Source: RGIG3009 sp045578625
Lineage (GTDB): Bacteria > Bacillota > Clostridia > Oscillospirales > Acutalibacteraceae
Assembly (NCBI GenBank): GCA_045578625.1
Contig: JAZNKN010000057.1
Coordinates: 1-64,000 of the forward strand
DNA: 64,000 nt
Direction: 5' to 3'
Shown: positions 1 to 10,246 of the stretch, piece after piece
How the letters are laid out: each line of letters starts with the position of its first letter
Position numbering within the stretch: the first letter of the stretch is position 1
Notes under the pieces: generated by a model
What the model was told of the DNA's origin: nothing
Databases searched by the model: none
The model's input: the letters and a program-made list of their open reading frames with translations, nothing else
Position numbers and translations under genes: made by a program

Positions 1-930
1 CGCGACCGCACCTCGCGGCGTCTGCTGCGCGACGTGCGCCGTCGGCTGAAGCACTGTTCACTGGAAATGGTACTGGACTCGGGTTATCTGCAGCCGTTTT
101 TGGAGGGAAAGCGCCGCTCGGTATTCACGGGTGTGGACACCACCGAGCGCCCCGATACGCTGTGCGGCAAGATCGCGGAGGGGCGCATCGGCATACTGGT
201 GGACGGCACGCCGTTCGCCTTGGTCACGCCGTATCTGTTTTCCGAGCATTTCCAGTCAATGGATGACTACACGCAGCATCCGCTGTACGCAAGCTTTATC
301 CGCATTATCAAATACGTTTCCTTTTTCGTCAGCCTATTGCTGCCGGGGCTGTATGTAGCCATTGGCACACACCATGCGGAAATGCTGCCGTCGGTGTTTC
401 TGTTATCCTTTATCAACTCCGACCGCTCCACACCGTTTTCGCTGACGGTGGAGGCGCTGCTGATTCATTTTGTGTTCGAGATCATGCGGGAGGCGGGTCT
501 GCGATTTCCCAAATCGGTGGGTCACGCGGTCAGCATCGTCGGCGCGCTGGTCATCGGTGAATCGGCGGTGCGGGCGGGTCTGGTGAGCGCGCCGATGGTC
601 ATCGTAGTGGCATTGACCTCCATCAGCGCCTTCGTTATTCCGAGTCTGTACGGCAGCATCGCCACGCTGCGCTTTGCGTTTATCGTGCTGGGCGGTACGT
701 TCGGCATCTACGGCGTGGCGTTGGGGACGTTACTGCTGCTCATCAGCGTTTGTTCGCTGAACGTTCACGGCATCCCGATCACCGCGCCGATCTCACCGTT
801 CAGTCTCAAGGCGATGCGCGACGTGTTCATTCGCTCGGATTGGCGCGTGCTGTCACGCAAACGGTTTTTGGTACAAAACGTGGTCGGCTCACGCATCGCC
901 GAGGGGGAGGAGGAACAGCCGCGTGCATAA
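1..930 (+). CDS. Spore germination protein, GerA family (5'-truncated by window edge)
   Basis: This is the C-terminal part of a GerA/SpoVAF-type spore inner-membrane germinant receptor subunit. The reading frame is open from the first base, so the true start lies upstream. Visible family features are the conserved segment GRIGILVDGTPFALVTPYLF near the start, followed by four or five hydrophobic helices and a hydrophilic C-terminal tail ending in an acidic stretch. GerA subunits work with a GerB permease-like and a GerC lipoprotein subunit to sense nutrients in dormant spores. Both partners follow directly: the stop codon overlaps the next gene's GTG start by 8 bases, which points to translational coupling. 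The ligand cannot be inferred. Confidence 0.9.
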   Translation, partial: RDRTSRRLLRDVRRRLKHCSLEMVLDSGYLQPFLEGKRRSVFTGVDTTERPDTLCGKIAEGRIGILVDGTPFALVTPYLFSEHFQSMDDYTQHPLYASFIRIIKYVSFFVSLLLPGLYVAIGTHHAEMLPSVFLLSFINSDRSTPFSLTVEALLIHFVFEIMREAGLRFPKSVGHAVSIVGALVIGESAVRAGLVSAPMVIVVALTSISAFVIPSLYGSIATLRFAFIVLGGTFGIYGVALGTLLLLISVCSLNVHGIPITAPISPFSLKAMRDVFIRSDWRVLSRKRFLVQNVVGSRIAEGEEEQPRA

Positions 931-2002
931 CGTCTCACGTATCAGCGGTGGGCAGCTGACAGCGCTGCTTCTGGCGAGCCGCTTGTCCAATTGCTTACTG
1001 CTGACCCCCGACAGTCTGGCGGGGATGACCCTCACCGACCGTCTGCTGTCCACGGTACTGGGTGGGGTGTTGCTGTTTTTGCTGTTTCTGCCCACGCTGC
1101 TCACGCTGCGCCGCACCCGCCGCCGCGGACTGATCGACAGCGCGTATCGGCACGCGCGGTGGCTGGGACGAACGGTTTGTGTCGGTTATCTGCTGCTGTG
1201 TCTGTTTATTCTGTGCCTCGATATCGTTCAGTTTTTTGATTTTGCCGAAAAAAGCATGAAAGCCGGATTTTCCGTCGAAGCGCTTACGGTGGCGATCGTG
1301 GCGGTGGCGTTTATCGCGTCCTTTTACGGCATTCAGGCGCTCGGGCGCACCGCTACACTGGTGGCGGCGTTTGCCGCGGTGTGTTTGTTGGTGTTCAGCG
1401 CCGCGCTGCTGCCGGAGATGCGCCTGCTTCACTTTTCACCCGCAGTGGGTGGCGGCTTTATGACGGTGCTGCGCCGTGCGGTACTGGAGCTGCCGCGCAC
1501 TGCCGAGGTTGTGGCGATCGGGATGCTGTATCCGTATGTCGGAGGTTCACGCGCGGGTGCCGCCGTCGGCTTTTCGGCGCTTACCTCGCTGTTTACCGCA
1601 CTGGTCAGTGTTACCGCGATGGGGGTCTTGGGTGATTTCGCCGTGCAGGTATCCTATCCCTATTACGCGGCGGTCAGCGCCGTACAGCTTGGCGTGTTTC
1701 AGCGGATGGATATTTTGGTGACCGCCGTGTGGCTCAGCACCTTTTTCGTACGCTTGACGCTGTTTTGTATGCTTTTTCTGGACGTATCCGGACGGCTGTT
1801 CGGTCGTCGGGCGCGCGTTCCGGCGGCACTCATCGCCACTGTGCTGCTCGGCGGGTTTACGCTGCTCATCAGCACCGGCTCGTTGGCCGGTTCGTGGCAG
1901 CTCGTCACAGCGATATACTGGTGGGTGTTGGGTGCGTTTTGTCTGGTGTTGCCGCCGATGCTGTGGCTGCTGACGCGTAAAAAACGGGGGGTGAAGCGAT
2001 GA
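923..2002 (+). CDS. Spore germination protein, GerB family (amino-acid permease-like)
   Basis: A 359-residue polytopic membrane protein with about ten predicted helices, the usual size for the GerB/endospore germination permease family (APC superfamily). In germinant receptors this subunit is thought to bind the nutrient. It starts at GTG, inside the end of the GerA gene, and its TGA overlaps the ATG of the GerC gene by 4 bases (ATGA). The three genes are therefore one tightly coupled operon. A GGGGGAGGAGGAAC purine-rich stretch just upstream serves as ribosome site. Sequence alone does not identify the germinant. Confidence 0.88.
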   Translation: MHNVSRISGGQLTALLLASRLSNCLLLTPDSLAGMTLTDRLLSTVLGGVLLFLLFLPTLLTLRRTRRRGLIDSAYRHARWLGRTVCVGYLLLCLFILCLDIVQFFDFAEKSMKAGFSVEALTVAIVAVAFIASFYGIQALGRTATLVAAFAAVCLLVFSAALLPEMRLLHFSPAVGGGFMTVLRRAVLELPRTAEVVAIGMLYPYVGGSRAGAAVGFSALTSLFTALVSVTAMGVLGDFAVQVSYPYYAAVSAVQLGVFQRMDILVTAVWLSTFFVRLTLFCMLFLDVSGRLFGRRARVPAALIATVLLGGFTLLISTGSLAGSWQLVTAIYWWVLGAFCLVLPPMLWLLTRKKRGVKR

Positions 2003-3078
2003 AACGGTGTGTGGCGGCGGCACTGACGCTTGTGCTGCTGTTGTCGGGCTGCCGCTCCGAAGCGGCGGTGGCGGAGCAGGTCATCGTTACCGGCCTCGGG
2101 ATCGATCGGTGCGACGGTGAATACGTCTTGTCGATCCAAGCGGTGGAGGCGCTGAAAACGTCGGGCAGCTTGTCCGAGCAAAGTGATACCGCCACCGCGG
2201 TGTATACCGCGCAGGGAGCGTCGGTGGCGCAGGCGTTGCAGGCCTTTCTCAACGAGACCGGCAAAAGCACCTATATCCTGCAAAATCAGGTCATCGTTAT
2301 CAGCTTGGAGCAATGCCGAGCGGAGTCGGTGTTTACCGCACTGGATTACTTTGTCCGCAATCAGGAAGGGCGCGCGCTGGTCGATCTGGTGGTGTGCCGC
2401 GGCGATCCTGCGGCATTGCTGGACATCACCACCGGCAGCGATGCCATTCCGGCGGAATACGTGTCACAGCTGCTGGAGGAGGGACAGCGGTGGGGACGAT
2501 GTGTGGAGGCGCGGCTGCTGGATGCGGAACGCGCGTCGAGCGGGATGTACGATATTGCGCTGCCGATTCTGGAGGTGCGGGACGGCACGCCGCAGCTGTC
2601 GGGAACGGCGTTGTTCCGCGACGGTGAATTGGCGGGGGAACTGACGGTGCGAGAGACGACGGGCTTGCTGTTGGCCGACGACGCACCGGAATACTGTCTG
2701 TACACGCTGGATGATGTCACGCTCCGCTGCGAGGACATCCGCACACAGCTGACGGTACAGCCGCGGGGGAGCGGTTGGGCGTATCACTTTACAGTGAACG
2801 CCACGGTGCGGATGGTGGAGGAGGGAAAGGCGCTGTCCTCTGCCGACAAGCGGGCGTTGTTGAAGCGGTTGGAGGAGACCGTACAGGTGGATATGCAGGA
2901 GGTACTGACCAAGATCGTACACGGTTGCGGCAGTGATCCGTTGGGACTTGCACGGCACACCGCCGCGCAGTACCGTGGCGACGGTGTGACACAGCAGGCC
3001 GTGCGTGACGCATTGCCGCGCAGCCACTTTTCCGCTGTCGCCGATCTATCGCTGACCGACAGCGGATTTTTACAATAA
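1999..3078 (+). CDS. Germination lipoprotein, Ger(x)C family
   Basis: A 359-residue lipoprotein subunit of the germinant receptor. The N-terminus has a short basic start, a hydrophobic segment and a lipobox LLSGC, so Cys18 should be lipidated and the protein anchored on the outer face of the spore inner membrane. The mature part contains the GLGID-type opening typical of Ger(x)C proteins and is of normal length. It is the last gene of the A-B-C operon and is followed by a strong hairpin terminator shared with the convergent addA gene. Confidence 0.9.
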   Translation: MKRCVAAALTLVLLLSGCRSEAAVAEQVIVTGLGIDRCDGEYVLSIQAVEALKTSGSLSEQSDTATAVYTAQGASVAQALQAFLNETGKSTYILQNQVIVISLEQCRAESVFTALDYFVRNQEGRALVDLVVCRGDPAALLDITTGSDAIPAEYVSQLLEEGQRWGRCVEARLLDAERASSGMYDIALPILEVRDGTPQLSGTALFRDGELAGELTVRETTGLLLADDAPEYCLYTLDDVTLRCEDIRTQLTVQPRGSGWAYHFTVNATVRMVEEGKALSSADKRALLKRLEETVQVDMQEVLTKIVHGCGSDPLGLARHTAAQYRGDGVTQQAVRDALPRSHFSAVADLSLTDSGFLQ

Positions 3079-3085
3079 ACAAAGC

Positions 3086-3116
3086 GAGCCGGAACGGTAT
3101 GTTCCGGCTCGGTTTA
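3086..3116. terminator. Bidirectional terminator between gerC and addA
   Basis: A perfect 10-bp stem (GAGCCGGAAC / GTTCCGGCTC) with a 5-base loop lies between two convergent genes. T-rich sequence follows on the plus side, and AAA precedes it for the minus side. Confidence 0.8.
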
Positions 3117-3124
3117 TTATGGTA

Positions 3125-6100
3125 TCAGATCTCATCCACACGGATCGTACGATCCAGTGTAAACGAATACAACAAGCATTCCCGCACCGGCAATCCCAAC
3201 GCCTCGCCGAGCGATTGGCGATAAATGTTGAGCTGACCGGTGTAGCGGTCCAGCAGTTCTTCGGCGGTTTTGACACGATCGGTCTTGTAGTCCACGATGA
3301 CCAGCTCGCCGTCCTCGTAGAACACGCAGTCAGCGATACCCTGCATTACCGTATACTCGCCATCCTCCTCGGCAAGCGCGGGGTCAAGCTGATACGCCGG
3401 GCGCAGGGCGGTGAAGGGGAATTCGCGCAGGCAGCGTGGGGAACGGCTCATCCGCTGATACAGTGCGCTGCCGAAGAATGCCCCCAGACGCTTGCGGTCG
3501 ATCACCGCCGCCTGCGCCTCAGTCAACGCGCCGACAGACACCAGCCGCGCAAGCTCCTGCTCGGGATCGCTTGCCGCTCGTTCATAGTCGGCCAGCAGCA
3601 TAAAGTGATGCATCGCCGTGCCGCGCTCGGCGGCGGTCAGGCCGGTTTTGCCGAGGAACGTCGGTGTTGCTGCAGCGACGAATTGCCGCTGCAATGCACC
3701 GTGCGGGGTCTGCGAGGCCGCCAGCTTGGCAGGGATCCGCGCCAGAGCGGCGTGCGGATATGCATAAGCAATGCGCTCGCGGATCGCAGCGATCATCGTC
3801 GGGTCGGCAGGAACCGGGGGTACGTCGCCGACCTCCTCGGCTTCGGCAAGCAGCTTCGGCTGCTCGATGCGGAACTGCCACGGGGTCTTGTTGTCCAGTA
3901 TCGGCAGATCGTCACGCCCGATGAGCTTGCGCCATTCGGTAGCGTTCGGGTGACGCAGCAAAGCGGCTAACAGCCATTCGCCCATCGAATCAGCGGAGCG
4001 CACGGTGAAGGCGGGCAGCGCCTCCTGCTCGTCCAAGGCCGATGCCAACGAGGCCAACTTTTTACCCGCATCTCTCAGTGTCATACTCAGGCACAACTTT
4101 TCCCGCGCACGGGTCATAGCCACATACAGTACGCGCAACTCCTCGGCACAGCCCTCGTCGATGATCGCCATCGACAGTGCGCGGTGCGGCAGAGTAATAT
4201 AGCGGTTGCAGGTATCAAGGTCGCGCCGCTTAATGCCCGCCCCCATATGGGAGTGCAGCAGCAGATCTTTTTTCAGATCCTCGCGGTTAAACTTGTGACC
4301 CAATCCCGCCAAGAATACTACCGGAAATTCCAAGCCCTTGGAACCGTGGATGGTCATAAAATGCACGGCGTCGCCGGCCTTGGCGGAGGCGGCACCCGAC
4401 AGCTCCATGTCCTGCGCCTGGAGACGGTCGATATAGCGGATAAAGGCGGACAGACCGCGGAAGCCGCTTTGATCGAAGCGGCCGCATTCCTCCTGCAGCA
4501 GCTGCAGGTTGGCGCGGCGGCGGTCACCATCGGCACGGGCGTTCATCAGCTCGGGCAGGGCGGTATCCTCGTAGAGCCGCAGCAGCAGCCGATCCACCGT
4601 CAGCTGACAGGCGAGGATGCGATACCGTTCCAAAAATGCGACCGCATCGCGGCAGCGCTGCGCCAGCGTCGGATCCTCCACCAACGTGCGAGCAGCGGTG
4701 AGGGCGTTGTACAGAGCGGTATCCTTGCGGCAGATGCGCACGGCGGCCATATCGTCCGGTGTAAAGCCGCACAGCGGCGACATCAGCCACGCCGCCAGCG
4801 CCACGTCCTGCAAGGGATTGTCGATACATCGTAGCAGCGACAGTGCCAAGCGGATCTCGGCGGTGTTGAAGAATGCACCGGCATCGTCGGCAGCCACCGG
4901 GATACCGTGCTTTTCAAAGACCTTCAAAAACGCGGGGCGGCGGGAGCGTACCAGCACACAGCAATCGCCGTATCGCAGCGGGTGACGGTCACCCTCGCCA
5001 CCGACCGGCAGCGTGCCGACCAGCTCCTTGATGCGGGCGGCAATGGCTTCGGCCTCCAGCACGTCGGCCTCTACCTTGTTATCGTCGGTCGGTGAGGTGT
5101 CCACAATGAGAAATTCCGGCTCGTGACCATTTGCAGGCGGGTATACGGCCGAGGGATCCAGCGCCTCGTTCTCGTCGTAGCGCATGCTGCTGATCTCCTC
5201 GCTCATCAGCTGACGGAATACGTAGTTGACGCTGTCGGTCACTTCCTCGCGGCTGCGGAAATTGTTTCCCAGCGTGATGGTGCCGGGGTAGTGTACCTTA
5301 TCAAAGGTGGGATACGTCGCGCGCCGACGCAAAAACAGTTCGGGCATTGCCTGACGGAAGCCGTAGATGCTTTGCTTGACGTCGCCCACGAAGAACAGAT
5401 TACCCTCCTTGCGGGACAGCGCGACGTACAGCGCATCCTGCAAGGCGTTGGTATCCTGATATTCGTCTACCAGGATCTCCTCGTAGTGCTCGGACAGCTC
5501 GCGAGCGAGCGGGGAGGGGGCGGGCAAGCCGTCCTTGTCGGTTGCGGACAGCAGATTCAGTGCATAATGCTCAATATCCGAGAAATCCAGCAGACGAGCT
5601 TCCTTTTTCTTTTCCAGGAAGCGGCGCGAGAACTGCCGCGTTACCTCGTACAGCACGGCGATCAGACGGCGCGTATCGCGCAGATCCTGACGGCATTCGG
5701 CATCGGTGCCGCACAGCAGCTCCGCTTGCTTGGAAATGATCTTATTCGCCTCGTCGCGCAGTGCCTTGACGCGGTCCTTTAGCCCCACGTCGGCCACATG
5801 CCTTCGACCTATCGCCGGAGCGGTATACGCGCGCAGCATTGTCAGCAGCGTGTCCCACGCGCCCGCATCGCATCGCTGTTTGGCGGTTTGGACGAAGGCA
5901 AGCGCGTCGGCGAGTGCTTCACCGTAATTGAGAGACAGCTTGGCCTCCATTTCGGACAGCGGCAGCGCCGTTTGGAGAAGCCGTTCGGCGCGGGAGAGGT
6001 TATCGGCCACGTGATGCAGCACGCAGCGTCCCCAGGTACTCTCGGCGATGGTGGTTGGTTCCTCATACACCGTCTCTTTTTCGGCCAGCCATTTCTCCGG

Positions 6101-6664
6101 ATCGGGATGCGGCTGCAGGAAGTTATACAGACGGTCCACCGTGTCGATCAGCAGGTTATCGCTGCGGCTGTCGCTGAGCATTGAGGCAAGCTCCTTGAAA
6201 TCGGGGTCGCCCGCGGCATAGAATTCGCCAAGTACCTCGGTCATTGCTTCGTGCTTTAGCAGTGCCAGTTGCTGTGCGTCGCCCACGCGGAATTGAGGTG
6301 GTATCTCTAAGAGGTGGAAATTTTCACGTACCAGTTGGCCGCAGAAGCTGTCCACCGTTTCGATGGCGGCACGTGGCAACAGCAGCTGTTGCCGTTGCAG
6401 GTGCAGATCGTTCGGATCGGCGGCGATCAGCTTGGACAGTTCACTTGCCAAACGCTGCTTCATCTCGGCCGCGGCGGCGCGGGTGAAGGTAACGACCAAC
6501 AGACGGTCGATGTCGACCGGATGTTCGTTATCGGTAATGCGGGTGATGATGCGTTGCACCAGCACCGAGGTCTTACCTGAGCCGGCGGCGGCGGAAACGA
6601 GCAGCGTGCCGCCGTGTGAGTTGATACACTGCTGTTGTGCAGGTGTCCAGGTGCGCTCACTCAT
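3125..6664 (-). CDS. addA: ATP-dependent helicase/nuclease subunit A (AddA)
   Basis: The 1179-residue AddA subunit of the AddAB helicase-nuclease, which resects double-strand breaks and loads RecA in Firmicutes (RecBCD counterpart). A Walker A motif AAAGSGKT is at residues 25-32 and the UvrD-type Walker B box VDEYQDTN at about 397-404. The C-terminal RecB-like nuclease domain has GIAD followed by IVDYKTD near residue 1121. Length is normal for the family. Its ATG overlaps the addB stop by 4 bases (ATGA), so the two subunits are co-translated. The gene ends against the bidirectional terminator after gerC. Many spurious frames run opposite to it because of the high GC content. Confidence 0.96.
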   Translation of the reverse strand: MSERTWTPAQQQCINSHGGTLLVSAAAGSGKTSVLVQRIITRITDNEHPVDIDRLLVVTFTRAAAAEMKQRLASELSKLIAADPNDLHLQRQQLLLPRAAIETVDSFCGQLVRENFHLLEIPPQFRVGDAQQLALLKHEAMTEVLGEFYAAGDPDFKELASMLSDSRSDNLLIDTVDRLYNFLQPHPDPEKWLAEKETVYEEPTTIAESTWGRCVLHHVADNLSRAERLLQTALPLSEMEAKLSLNYGEALADALAFVQTAKQRCDAGAWDTLLTMLRAYTAPAIGRRHVADVGLKDRVKALRDEANKIISKQAELLCGTDAECRQDLRDTRRLIAVLYEVTRQFSRRFLEKKKEARLLDFSDIEHYALNLLSATDKDGLPAPSPLARELSEHYEEILVDEYQDTNALQDALYVALSRKEGNLFFVGDVKQSIYGFRQAMPELFLRRRATYPTFDKVHYPGTITLGNNFRSREEVTDSVNYVFRQLMSEEISSMRYDENEALDPSAVYPPANGHEPEFLIVDTSPTDDNKVEADVLEAEAIAARIKELVGTLPVGGEGDRHPLRYGDCCVLVRSRRPAFLKVFEKHGIPVAADDAGAFFNTAEIRLALSLLRCIDNPLQDVALAAWLMSPLCGFTPDDMAAVRICRKDTALYNALTAARTLVEDPTLAQRCRDAVAFLERYRILACQLTVDRLLLRLYEDTALPELMNARADGDRRRANLQLLQEECGRFDQSGFRGLSAFIRYIDRLQAQDMELSGAASAKAGDAVHFMTIHGSKGLEFPVVFLAGLGHKFNREDLKKDLLLHSHMGAGIKRRDLDTCNRYITLPHRALSMAIIDEGCAEELRVLYVAMTRAREKLCLSMTLRDAGKKLASLASALDEQEALPAFTVRSADSMGEWLLAALLRHPNATEWRKLIGRDDLPILDNKTPWQFRIEQPKLLAEAEEVGDVPPVPADPTMIAAIRERIAYAYPHAALARIPAKLAASQTPHGALQRQFVAAATPTFLGKTGLTAAERGTAMHHFMLLADYERAASDPEQELARLVSVGALTEAQAAVIDRKRLGAFFGSALYQRMSRSPRCLREFPFTALRPAYQLDPALAEEDGEYTVMQGIADCVFYEDGELVIVDYKTDRVKTAEELLDRYTGQLNIYRQSLGEALGLPVRECLLYSFTLDRTIRVDEI

Positions 6665-9600
6665 TCTGCCGTCACCTCCTCGTCCTGCTCCAATTCCGCT
6701 AACGCATCCTGCAGCGAAAGCTTGGCGATGGTATGCAGAGGATCCTGATCCTCACGGCCGCAGATGTCGCGGAAATCGCAATACCGGCACGGACTTCTTT
6801 TCGCCATCTGGGTGGGTGAGGTGTCGTATTTGACCTTGGGGAGAGCGGCAATATCGCCGCTGTGGAGCTGCTGCACCATTGCGGTCAGCAGCTTTTGAAT
6901 GTGCCGCTGAATACGGCCGAACTGCTCCAGCGTGGCAAGGCTGGAGCTTTTCTTCATCGTACCGTTCTTGGTCAATCCTGCCGGAATAAACAGTCCGCGC
7001 AGTTCCGGCTCCATAGCACGCAGCACGTCCGGGTCATCCAGCAGCAGACCGTTGGTCACCATCGCCGCCATCCGTTCGTTCTCCATCGTTTCGCACGATG
7101 CATCGCGCTCCACTTGGATCACCGGGATCTTGGCGGGCAGATACAGCACGCCGGCCGGGGTAATTTCACCGTAACGCGCCCGCCCGTTCTCTGCAAGGGA
7201 GAACAGGTAGATCAACATTTGCAGATTGATGCCTTCCAGCACGTCTGCCAGTTCAAATTCTTTTTTACCGGTCTTGTAGTCCAGCACGCGCAGATAGGTC
7301 TTGTCGCCGTCGCAGTAGGCATCCACGCGGTCAACCGTGCCGCACACGCGAATGGAGGTGCCGTCCGGCAGGGTCAGTACCCACGCCGGCAGGCCGCCTT
7401 GGTCGGGGCGGCCGATGGGCAGCTCGTAGTCGACCGGTTGGAAACGGCTTTCCCGCAGCTCACAGATCACCCGCCACAGCAGATGGTCACACAGCAGGAT
7501 CAGGCGACCGATGAGCGCTTGAAAATGCGCATCCTGCTTGTCCTGCTCGCCGATATGGGTCTCCACGTATTGCAGCACGGTGCGACGTGCATCGTCGGCG
7601 ACGGTCTCGCGCGACAGCGCGTTCAGATCGCTGCTGCAGTAGTCGGGCAGCAGCTCCTGCATCACAAAATGCACCAACGTACCGGCCTCGGCGGGATCCA
7701 TTTCCGCCGCGCGGCGCGGGGTGAGGGCCAGACCCTTTTTGCAGAAATACGAGAAGCGGCATTTGTGGAACACCTCCACCTGCGAGGGGGAGAGTACCAG
7801 ATGCTCGCCGAACAGACGGCGAGCCACCGCGGGATCGCGGAAAGCAAATGCCTCGTCCGCGCGGTCCATCGCCTCCAGCCGTTTGTCGTAGCCGGGAAGC
7901 GACGCAAACACCTCGCGGTACGCGGAGGCGGCCGGCGTGTTGTCGCGGTAGCGGGTCGCCAGAGCGGCAAACGCGTCGGTCTCGGATTCGCTGTCCACAC
8001 CGTCGCGGTGTTGTGCGACACCGACGGCGTGTTTCGGGATCAACCGGTCGATATTGTCCACCAGTGTGGAGGGGTGCATTGCTTCGCCGTTCTGGTGACG
8101 TACGTAGGTCATGATCAGCCGCTTGGACGGCGCGGCGACGGCGGCATAGGCATAAAACCGCTCGGCCGCGGTCTCCCAATCGGCATCGTCCGCGATCGGC
8201 AGACCGGCAGCAAGCAGCTGCTTGCGTTCATGATCGGTCAGCATACCGCCGCCCGACGGATAGGCAGGGAACACACCCTCGTTTGCCCCCAACACGATGA
8301 CCGTGTGAGGCTGCGCATAACGGATGCGATCGGCAGCGCCGATGACGACACCGTCTAGCCCCTGCGGGATGCTGCCGAGATCGTCCGAGGCGGCCGCCAA
8401 ATGAAACAGCTCGGCAAAGCGAGCCACCGGCAGACGGGTGTTCGCCAATGCGGCGGCGAACTTGTCCAACAATGCGACGACATACTCCCACAGACGTTCC
8501 TGATGGTCGGCCAGCGCGTGCTCCTTCGCCGCGTCCAGCTGTGCCACGCGGAATTTTACCATACGCGGCACGCGGGCAGCTTTGAGATACAGAAATACCG
8601 ACTCCGCGAACTCGCGGCCGGTGATATGGCCGCCGAGCCGTTGCTTGAGCTGCTCCAACGGAGCGATCAGCCGACGGCGCAGGCAATTGAGATAGGCGAG
8701 CTGCCGCTGAGCCTTGGTATCCATCTCGGCGGTCAGCCCATCGGGATGCAGGTCAAAAGGGGCGGTCCACATCCGTCCGCGGATGTTGCGGACAAACACG
8801 TAGTTTTCCAGCCGCGATGCGGAGGTGGTGGAAAAGCCCGTAAGGCCGGTCTTGACCAACCGCAGCACGTCGTCGCTGTTCCAACCGTTGCAGACCGCCG
8901 CCAAGGCGGACTCCACCAGGGTGATGAGCGGCTGCGTCAGCACCGGCTCGCGGTAGTCGCGGCAGCAGGGGAGACCCTCGCGGCGCAACGCGCTGTCCAA
9001 CAGATCGGTGTAGACGGAAATATCGCGAGCGACGACAGTGAAGTCGCGGCAGTAGCCGCCTTCTTCACGCAGCAGCCGACGGATGAGACGAGCCGCATAG
9101 CGGCATTCCTCGGCATGGTCGGTGCAAGCGGTGACGCAGATCGCGTCGGTGGGTTCGTCAAATGGAATACCGTCCGGAGCAAAGCAGCCTGCCTCCAATG
9201 CCGCCAACGCCGGATCGGCGGTACGGCGATTTTGCGTCAGGTGGCGTACCGCTGCTACCTTGACGTGGTTACGATACGCGGCATCACGCAGCTGTGCGGC
9301 GGTGCGGATGGCGGTGGCAAAGCGATCCAGTGTCTGTCCCTCGCGCACGGTGATATTCTCGGCACAGAGGGTGACGGTGAGAGTATCGGCCCGCGGCATC
9401 AGCCGCTCCAACACCAGGAGCTCCTGCTGCGTGAAGCCCTTGAAGCCGTCCACGTAAACCAGAGCGCCGTCAAACAGGCGACTTTCCGGTAGCCGCTTGG
9501 CCAGCACGGTCAGGTCATCCTGCGGATCTACCAGCGAGGCTTGCGCTACCAATGCCTCATAGGCGGTGAACATCAGCGCCAGCTCGGTCAGTTTGCTTTT

Positions 9601-10044
9601 CAGCAGACCGTTCGGCAGGGATGCCGCCGTTTCCTCCAACAACTGCGGGGAGATGGCGCATTGCTTGCATTCCGACAGCATCCCCAACACCGAGCGGAGA
9701 TATTCAGGGTCGTCAATGTGACGGCGGTATAGGGTCAGCGAGTCCGCAACGCTGTGCAGCGCCTCGCTCATCAGCAGCAATGACAGCGTGGCATCCATCC
9801 GTCGGCCGGCATTGCCGCCGAGCTCGCGGAATACGATGTCCGCCATCCGCGTAAAACTCAGCACCTGCACACGCTGAGACAGCACCGGTCCCAATTCCTC
9901 CAGCAAGCGGCGCTCGCTGGCAAACGAGGCCTGCTCGGGCACCAGCAAAAACAGCGGCATCTCACCGAGGGTGCGTTCTTTTAACTCCTGATACATGGCG
10001 CAGGTCTTTCCTGAACCGGACCGTCCGGTAATAAGCTGCAGCAT
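6661..10044 (-). CDS. addB: ATP-dependent helicase/deoxyribonuclease subunit B (AddB)
   Basis: The partner subunit of AddA, 1127 residues from the chosen start. Walker A motif GRSGSGKT is at residues 7-14, unusually close to the N-terminus as is normal for AddB. A RecB-like nuclease motif LDYKTG lies near residue 918. Four cysteines for the AddB [4Fe-4S] staple are present: one in FHKCRFSY (about 761) and three in CRYCDFRDIC (about 1083-1093). I chose ATG 10044 over an upstream GTG at 10074 because AAAGGAGGG precedes it by 6 bases and the upstream codons overlap the promoter. It is first in the addB-addA operon. Confidence 0.95.
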   Translation of the reverse strand: MLQLITGRSGSGKTCAMYQELKERTLGEMPLFLLVPEQASFASERRLLEELGPVLSQRVQVLSFTRMADIVFRELGGNAGRRMDATLSLLLMSEALHSVADSLTLYRRHIDDPEYLRSVLGMLSECKQCAISPQLLEETAASLPNGLLKSKLTELALMFTAYEALVAQASLVDPQDDLTVLAKRLPESRLFDGALVYVDGFKGFTQQELLVLERLMPRADTLTVTLCAENITVREGQTLDRFATAIRTAAQLRDAAYRNHVKVAAVRHLTQNRRTADPALAALEAGCFAPDGIPFDEPTDAICVTACTDHAEECRYAARLIRRLLREEGGYCRDFTVVARDISVYTDLLDSALRREGLPCCRDYREPVLTQPLITLVESALAAVCNGWNSDDVLRLVKTGLTGFSTTSASRLENYVFVRNIRGRMWTAPFDLHPDGLTAEMDTKAQRQLAYLNCLRRRLIAPLEQLKQRLGGHITGREFAESVFLYLKAARVPRMVKFRVAQLDAAKEHALADHQERLWEYVVALLDKFAAALANTRLPVARFAELFHLAAASDDLGSIPQGLDGVVIGAADRIRYAQPHTVIVLGANEGVFPAYPSGGGMLTDHERKQLLAAGLPIADDADWETAAERFYAYAAVAAPSKRLIMTYVRHQNGEAMHPSTLVDNIDRLIPKHAVGVAQHRDGVDSESETDAFAALATRYRDNTPAASAYREVFASLPGYDKRLEAMDRADEAFAFRDPAVARRLFGEHLVLSPSQVEVFHKCRFSYFCKKGLALTPRRAAEMDPAEAGTLVHFVMQELLPDYCSSDLNALSRETVADDARRTVLQYVETHIGEQDKQDAHFQALIGRLILLCDHLLWRVICELRESRFQPVDYELPIGRPDQGGLPAWVLTLPDGTSIRVCGTVDRVDAYCDGDKTYLRVLDYKTGKKEFELADVLEGINLQMLIYLFSLAENGRARYGEITPAGVLYLPAKIPVIQVERDASCETMENERMAAMVTNGLLLDDPDVLRAMEPELRGLFIPAGLTKNGTMKKSSSLATLEQFGRIQRHIQKLLTAMVQQLHSGDIAALPKVKYDTSPTQMAKRSPCRYCDFRDICGREDQDPLHTIAKLSLQDALAELEQDEEVTAE

Positions 10045-10060
10045 CGTGACCCTCCTTTCC

Positions 10061-10089
10061 ATTATATAATACACTTTTTATTGTATCAA
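10061..10089 (-). promoter_or_regulatory. addBA promoter
   Basis: TTGATA (10089-10084), 17-nt spacer, TATAAT (10066-10061). The -10 box ends only 16 bases before the addB ATG, so the leader must be extremely short and would begin at or inside the ribosome site. Confidence 0.75.
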
Positions 10090-10156
10090 AAACGGCGGTG
10101 CAAATCAACTAAAATTGTAATATCCCGTCGAGTGCCAAGAAAGTTTCCGCAGACGG

Positions 10157-10186
10157 TTGACAAACGGATGGAAAATGGTGTAAACT
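10157..10186 (+). promoter_or_regulatory. Promoter of the secreted protein/sortase operon
   Basis: TTGACA (10157-10162), 18-nt spacer, TAAACT (10181-10186). It lies 60 bases upstream of the GTG start of the secreted protein gene. The 10090-10156 stretch upstream shows no other feature. Confidence 0.6.
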
Positions 10187-10246
10187 ACAAGTGGTTATCT
10201 ACTAAGGCATTGCTCTTGAACACTATTGACAAGGAGTTGGATTTTT

